Assembly: GCA_009911175.1 (NCBI GenBank)
Contig: QXWX01000029.1
Coordinates: forward strand, 1-17,525
Source of the DNA: Lachnospiraceae bacterium
GTDB taxonomy: Bacteria > Bacillota_A > Clostridia > Lachnospirales > Lachnospiraceae
Direction of reading: 5' to 3'
DNA: 17,525 nt
Of the stretch, positions 13,926-17,525 are shown piece after piece. The translations under genes were made by a program, and so were the position numbers. The notes beneath the pieces are model-generated. The model was not told the DNA's origin. It did no database searches and saw only the letters and a list, made by a program, of their open reading frames with translations. The stretch's first letter is position 1; each line of letters opens with the position of its first letter.

Positions 13926-15161
13926 ATGAATATCTTAGTAACGGGTGCGTTGGGTTTTATTGGACAGAATTTTGTGGAAAATTTAAAAACAATCCGAGAT
14001 GGGAAGAATCAAACTCGACCTAATATAATTATAGATAAAATTTATGAGTATGATAAAAATAACACATTAGAAGAACTGGATATATTTTGCTCGGACTGCG
14101 ATTTTGTGTTTAATTTTGCCGGTGTAAACCGTCCTAAAGATTTAGAAGATTTCAATAAAGGAAATTATGAATTTGCATATATCCTGTTAAATACACTAAA
14201 GAAACATGAAAATAAAGCATCAGTCATGTTAGCTTCATCAATCCAGGCAACACTCGGTGGCCGATTTGGTGTCACAGAGTATGGTTTGAGCAAGAAAGCA
14301 GGAGAAGATCTATTTTTTGCGTATGCCATTGAAACGGGAGCTAAAGTCCTTGTTTATCGTTTTCCAAACGTGGCTGGTAAATGGGTGCGACCTAATTATA
14401 ACAGTGTAGTTGGAACATTTTGCTATAATATTGCTAATGATTTGCCCATTACTGTAAGTAATCCTTCCGTTGAACTCGAAATACTTTTTATTGATGACTT
14501 AATAGACGAATTGTATGATGCGCTTGAAGGAAAAGAACATCATTGTATATATCCGGCAATGGGAGAGAAAATTGATGGCATTGTATACGATGGAGTGACT
14601 CCTCTGTGGTCAGATGAGGGAAAGTATTGCGGAGCAGTAACTACACATAAAGCTACTTTGGGAGAGATTGCAGAGAGGATTTCTACATTCCATGCTCAGC
14701 CAAATACTCTTATAATGCCCAGAATTACGGCGGGTTCGTTTGAATATAAACTCTATTCTATGTACTTGTCTTATCTGCCAAAAAATAAGATGATGTTCGA
14801 CCTTAAAATGAATACAGATGAACGAGGGAGTTTTACAGAACTTTTAAAGTCAGTTGATTATGGACAGATTTCTGTCAACATTATAAAACCTGGAATCACA
14901 AAGGGACAACATTGGCATAATACGAAATGGGAATACTTTTTTGTGGTGTCTGGTCACGGTTTAATTCGGGAAAGAAAAATTGGAACAGATGAAATGATTG
15001 AAATTGAGGTAAATGGAGAACATATCCAAGCAGTACATATGCTTCCTGGATATACTCATAGTATTACCAATTTAAGTGATATGGAGAATCTGATAACGGT
15101 AATGTGGGCAAATGAAATTTTTGATTCAAATTACCCAGATACATTTTTTGAGCCAGTTTAA
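13926..15161 (+). CDS. capF: CapF/FnlB-like bifunctional reductase/epimerase with C-terminal cupin
   Basis: This 411-residue, two-domain enzyme has an N-terminal SDR domain with GALGFIG (7-13), SSIQATL around Ser104 and YGLSKK (Tyr119, Lys123). The C-terminal cupin (about 290-411) contains GQHWHNTKWEYFFVVSG and LPGYTHSITN, with metal-ligand-like His329, His331, Glu336 and His378. In CapF the cupin epimerises C3 and the SDR domain reduces C4 with NADPH. The product is UDP-2-acetamido-2,6-dideoxy-L-talose (UDP-L-PneNAc). It is longer than the roughly 370-residue staphylococcal CapF, with extra sequence around residues 205-260. AGAGGA lies five bases before the ATG. The expected partner CapG/FnlC is not in the window. 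Confidence 0.92.
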   Translation: MNILVTGALGFIGQNFVENLKTIRDGKNQTRPNIIIDKIYEYDKNNTLEELDIFCSDCDFVFNFAGVNRPKDLEDFNKGNYEFAYILLNTLKKHENKASVMLASSIQATLGGRFGVTEYGLSKKAGEDLFFAYAIETGAKVLVYRFPNVAGKWVRPNYNSVVGTFCYNIANDLPITVSNPSVELEILFIDDLIDELYDALEGKEHHCIYPAMGEKIDGIVYDGVTPLWSDEGKYCGAVTTHKATLGEIAERISTFHAQPNTLIMPRITAGSFEYKLYSMYLSYLPKNKMMFDLKMNTDERGSFTELLKSVDYGQISVNIIKPGITKGQHWHNTKWEYFFVVSGHGLIRERKIGTDEMIEIEVNGEHIQAVHMLPGYTHSITNLSDMENLITVMWANEIFDSNYPDTFFEPV

Positions 15162-15180
15162 TTAATTTGAGGTATGCGGT

Positions 15181-15185
15181 AGGAG
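15181..15185 (+). promoter_or_regulatory. Ribosome binding site that makes the start of the chain-length gene ambiguous
   Basis: AGGAG directly abuts the ATG at 15186 but is nine bases from an in-frame GTG at 15195. A weaker GAGG at 15169-15172 is thirteen bases before the ATG. Either start is possible, and the proteins differ by three residues. Confidence 0.5.
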
Positions 15186-16745
15186 ATGGATAAAGTGCCA
15201 GAGAAGGTTGATTATGAGATTGATTTGCTTGATTTAATGTTTTATTGTTTAGAAAAATGGAGAGTCATTATATTTTCCATGTTGATTTTTGCAATAGTGC
15301 TAGGGGGATATAAATATCGAACGACTGTGAAAGAAAATTTATCAAAACAGCAAGAAATACTTTTTTTGCAAAAAGAGCAAGAAAAAAGAGATGAACAAGA
15401 AAAAAAAGAAAAGGCAGAACAGAGCATAGAAGCGAAAAATGAAAAGGAAATAAAAGAAGTTGATACTAGGTCTATAAAATCTTACAAGTTAGAAATTGAG
15501 AAAAGTGAACATATTTTGCAGAGACAAGAAGCGTATTTAAAACAATCTGTCGTTATGCAGTTAGATCCATACCATATTTCAACAGGGACATTAAGCTTTT
15601 ATATGGAAGGAGGAGACCATGTAGATACGTTGCTTTCTGCTTATCAAGTTTATATATCAGATGGAAGTCTGGCAAAAGATTTGCATTCTACGAATTCTGA
15701 GATTTCTGTAGAAGATTTGCGGTATTTGATTTCCTTCACGAATAGTGCAAATAGAACATATGAATTGGGAAATAATCAGGTGATACAGACTGTGCGGCCA
15801 GGAGACATTGTATTTCAAATACAAATTAAAATGCCGGATAGCGATTTGTGCGAGTTCTTTTTGAAGCAAGCGCAACAATTTATAATTGAATATTCAAATC
15901 AATTACAAACAGAGATGAATAGACATAATTTAACATTATTATCATCCTCCCAAGCTGAGATAACGGATTTAGATATTGAAAAATATCAATCTACTATACA
16001 TGCAGCATATACATCTTCCATTAAAAATTTACAGACATTAGAATCAGAATTAGACATGCTTTTATCTACAGAAGAAGAGGAAAAAATATCTGAGGAAAGT
16101 GTGGAAGAAATAAGTGAAGATGAGCAGAAATTAGACGAAAGTGAAGAAATTATATTAGTTGACCCTATATCTTCAACAATGATTTATGTTGCAACAGGGT
16201 TATTAATGGGAGCATTTTTATCATGCATAGCGTTGGCACTTCTTTATATAATGAGCGGCAGGTTACAAAACACGAAAAATTTTAAAGCCGAGTATGGAAT
16301 TCCAGTATTAGGATTCATTTATAATTTTTCCCAAAAAGGAAAATTTTTTGGATTTATAGATAGGTGGATTTATCGATTGCAGAAAGGAGTATATGCTAAA
16401 ATTGAATTTGATGAACAAATGAAGATAACGATAGCCAATATTAAAGTTGCAATTGAAGGAATTTCCACGCAAAAAAAAATAAAAAAGGTTATGCTTGCCG
16501 GTACAATATCAGAGAATGAAGCAGCAGAGCTATGTAGCCAGTTGAATACCAAAGCACAAGATTTTTCATTATCGTCATATAGACAGATTGTATTTTGCGC
16601 TATGGATCTTCAAGATTTGGTCAATTATGATGCACTACTTTTCATAGAGAAAAAAGGAGTGTCCTATTCGGAATTAATTTTTCAGGAAAAAAAATTAGCT
16701 TTGGATAGAAAAGTTGATATCTTAGGAGCAATTGTTATATCTTAG
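15186..16745 (+). CDS. Wzz/YveK-type chain-length determinant with degenerate BY-kinase-like domain
   Basis: This 519-residue membrane protein has a short cytoplasmic N-terminus, a transmembrane segment at about 26-44 and a long external region. That region holds a Lys/Glu-rich coiled coil (about 48-120) and an acidic stretch before the membrane (295-322). The second transmembrane segment is at about 331-357, and a cytoplasmic tail of about 160 residues follows. Chain-length proteins with this two-helix topology control polymer size with Wzy. The tail looks like a bacterial tyrosine kinase (BY-kinase) domain: KKVMLAG (433-439) is where Walker A normally starts, and DALLFIEKKGVSYSELIFQEKKL (482-504) and ILGAIVIS match the end of that fold. 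However, no GKS/T loop is present (ISENEAAEL instead) and no Tyr cluster ends the protein. It is therefore probably catalytically dead. A separate kinase gene is absent from the window. Confidence 0.8.
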   Translation: MDKVPEKVDYEIDLLDLMFYCLEKWRVIIFSMLIFAIVLGGYKYRTTVKENLSKQQEILFLQKEQEKRDEQEKKEKAEQSIEAKNEKEIKEVDTRSIKSYKLEIEKSEHILQRQEAYLKQSVVMQLDPYHISTGTLSFYMEGGDHVDTLLSAYQVYISDGSLAKDLHSTNSEISVEDLRYLISFTNSANRTYELGNNQVIQTVRPGDIVFQIQIKMPDSDLCEFFLKQAQQFIIEYSNQLQTEMNRHNLTLLSSSQAEITDLDIEKYQSTIHAAYTSSIKNLQTLESELDMLLSTEEEEKISEESVEEISEDEQKLDESEEIILVDPISSTMIYVATGLLMGAFLSCIALALLYIMSGRLQNTKNFKAEYGIPVLGFIYNFSQKGKFFGFIDRWIYRLQKGVYAKIEFDEQMKITIANIKVAIEGISTQKKIKKVMLAGTISENEAAELCSQLNTKAQDFSLSSYRQIVFCAMDLQDLVNYDALLFIEKKGVSYSELIFQEKKLALDRKVDILGAIVIS

Positions 16746-16946
16746 GAGCCTGATAAGACTTCTTAAGTTCACGAAATTTATATGTTTGAATATAGCAAAT
16801 CGAAAAGCATGAGACTGTAAAATAAACTGTGTATTGTCGTAAATTGGTATGTAAAATCATTTTTATTCGACATTGTCAAAATCATTTTTTAGTGCCGATT
16901 TTTTACATTTACCGTTATTTCTCGACGCTAGTTTAGTTCCCTTTAT
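16746..16946. other. Intergenic region after the operon, no gene seen
   Basis: This AT-rich stretch has no convincing coding sequence. It contains a direct repeat of AAAATCATTTTT (16853-16864 and 16878-16889). The sequence GAGACTGTAAAATAAACTGT (16811-16830) recalls terminal inverted repeats of some IS256-family elements, but no transposase remnant or matching opposite end is present in the window. Confidence 0.35.
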
Positions 16947-16993
16947 ATGAATAGTATTGCCATTTTCTGGTGATACTATTCATTTTATTTTTC
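16947..16993 (+). terminator. Strong intrinsic terminator at the end of the polysaccharide operon
   Basis: The arms at 16947-16962 (ATGAATAGTATTGCCA) and 16968-16983 (TGGTGATACTATTCAT) pair over all sixteen positions, with two G-U pairs, around a TTTTC loop. TTTTATTTTT follows. It lies 201 bases after the last operon gene. The opposite strand has no T-tract after the hairpin, so it mainly serves the plus strand. Confidence 0.85.
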
Positions 16994-16995
16994 CT

Positions 16996-17196
16996 CTATT
17001 TTTCATTTCTTAGCATTGTTTCATAGGAGTCCAGCCGGACGTTATCCAGGTAGACTTTTTTAATCTCACTTTCCGTATAAAAATCATACAGCATCTCCAT
17101 CAGTATACTTAAATATTCCTCAGACATTTCCTGCCCCTCATATTCCATGATCCGATAGGCCACACAGGCATACGCTCTGGAAGATTGATGTGTCAT
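16996..17196 (-). CDS. Small protein of unknown function
   Basis: From the ATG at 17196 this encodes 66 residues beginning MTHQSSRAYACVAYRIMEY and ending in a charged tail (ETMLRNEK). AAAGGA lies nine bases upstream of this ATG on the minus strand (17206-17211), which decides the start. An upstream in-frame ATG at 17232 (78 residues) has no good site. The sequence is acidic and appears helical, with no membrane segment. I do not recognise the family. It runs opposite to the polysaccharide operon and its stop is next to the operon terminator, so it belongs to a neighbouring unit. Confidence 0.6.
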   Translation of the reverse strand: MTHQSSRAYACVAYRIMEYEGQEMSEEYLSILMEMLYDFYTESEIKKVYLDNVRLDSYETMLRNEK

Positions 17197-17255
17197 GGCA
17201 TTGTTTCCTTTACTGTTGATTTCCGTGTTCATTCTCTATTCTGATCATAAACTAT

Positions 17256-17276
17256 GAAACCCCAATAGGTGGTTTC
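17256..17276. repeat. Short inverted repeat between the two minus-strand small genes
   Basis: GAAACCCC (17256-17263) pairs with GG (17268-17269) and GGTTTC (17271-17276), with one bulged T and an AATA loop. No T-tract follows on the minus strand. It could be an operator or an RNA structure between the two small frames. Confidence 0.3.
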
Positions 17277-17302
17277 CTTTGTGGTATTCCCTTCTTTTCC
17301 CC

Positions 17303-17485
17303 TCATTGGATTTCAAAGGGAATTGGTTCATTACCATTTTTTTCGATATATTTCTGTGATTCTTGCCAAAAGCCCTTCTGTCCTATGAATTCCTCCAGGT
17401 AAAACAGTTTTCTTTCCAGTTCCCGTACCCTGTCTTTTAGTATTTCAAGTAAGCGCCTCAAAAGATGGCGTAGTGCATTTCCCAT
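17303..17485 (-). CDS. Small Arg/Leu-rich coiled-coil protein, unknown, tentative
   Basis: This 60-residue frame begins MGNALRHLLRRLLEILKDRV and ends NEPIPFEIQ. The first half is an amphipathic Arg/Leu/Glu-rich helix likely to coil. AGGA about four to five bases upstream of the ATG is a modest ribosome binding site. It is followed about 106 bases later on the same strand by the 66-residue gene, and the two could be one operon. I do not recognise the product. A short overlapping frame in another phase (17445-17525) leaves some doubt about which frame is used. Confidence 0.42.
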   Translation of the reverse strand: MGNALRHLLRRLLEILKDRVRELERKLFYLEEFIGQKGFWQESQKYIEKNGNEPIPFEIQ

Positions 17486-17525
17486 CCATTCCTGCTATAC
17501 TGATAGACATCATATAACGAAAGGA
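17445..17525 (-). CDS. Possible 3' end of a gene running in from the right edge, doubtful
   Basis: The minus strand is open from the window edge to a TGA at 17445-17447 and reads SFRYMMSISIAGMDGKCTTP followed by six more residues. It overlaps the start of the 60-residue frame by about 40 bases. It is either the C-terminus of a gene lying outside the window, a very short peptide, or a chance frame. Confidence 0.15.
   Translation of the reverse strand, partial: SFRYMMSISIAGMDGKCTTPSFEALT

Noticed and set aside
1..17525. CRISPR arrays, tRNA or rRNA genes, toxin-antitoxin or phage-defence genes
   Set aside because: No regularly spaced repeats, RNA-gene signatures or defence-protein motifs were seen anywhere in the window.

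Overview
The window carries a complete cell-surface polysaccharide (capsule/exopolysaccharide) biosynthesis operon of a Gram-positive anaerobe. It is most likely a member of the Clostridia, probably Lachnospiraceae. The reasons are strong Shine-Dalgarno sites (GGAGG type), a mixture of AT-rich polysaccharide genes with GC-richer housekeeping-like genes, paired NusG/LoaP-type regulators at the head of the locus, and a Wzx/Wzy pathway with a short monotopic phosphoglycosyl transferase. The genus cannot be fixed from this sequence.

Layout. (1) 250-1261: two tandem NusG-family genes, LoaP-like specialised antiterminators, in visibly GC-richer DNA. (2) 1262-1816: a 555-base leader with a strong 14-position hairpin, a competing longer-range pairing, a second hairpin and an intrinsic terminator just before the operon. 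This is the arrangement expected for processive antitermination. (3) 1817-9215: a DegT-type aminotransferase, an octopine/opine-dehydrogenase-family enzyme, a cobalamin-binding protein whose barrel resembles the glutamate mutase epsilon subunit, a phosphoglycosyl transferase, and two consecutive ATP-grasp ligases. (4) 9221-12838: a GT4 glycosyltransferase, a Wzy-like polymerase and a Wzx-like flippase. (5) 12854-15161: CapE/FnlA and CapF/FnlB, the first two enzymes of the UDP-L-FucNAc pathway, without the third (CapG/FnlC). (6) 15186-16745: a chain-length regulator of the Wzz/YveK type with an attached BY-kinase-like domain that lacks Walker motifs. (7) A strong terminator at 16947-16990, then two small unrecognised genes on the minus strand.

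How it may work. The leader terminator would stop transcription unless a LoaP/NusG protein is recruited at a leader hairpin. CapE and CapF make a 2-acetamido-2,6-dideoxy-L-sugar nucleotide. The phosphoglycosyl transferase starts the lipid-linked unit, the single GT4 enzyme extends it, Wzx exports it, Wzy polymerises it and the Wzz-like protein sets length. The unusual part is the block of amino-acid-type enzymes: opine dehydrogenase, B12 mutase-like protein and two ATP-grasp ligases. My inference is that these build a non-standard amino acid (opine-like or branched/rearranged) and join it to a sugar by an amide bond. I regard this as the most interesting content of the window.
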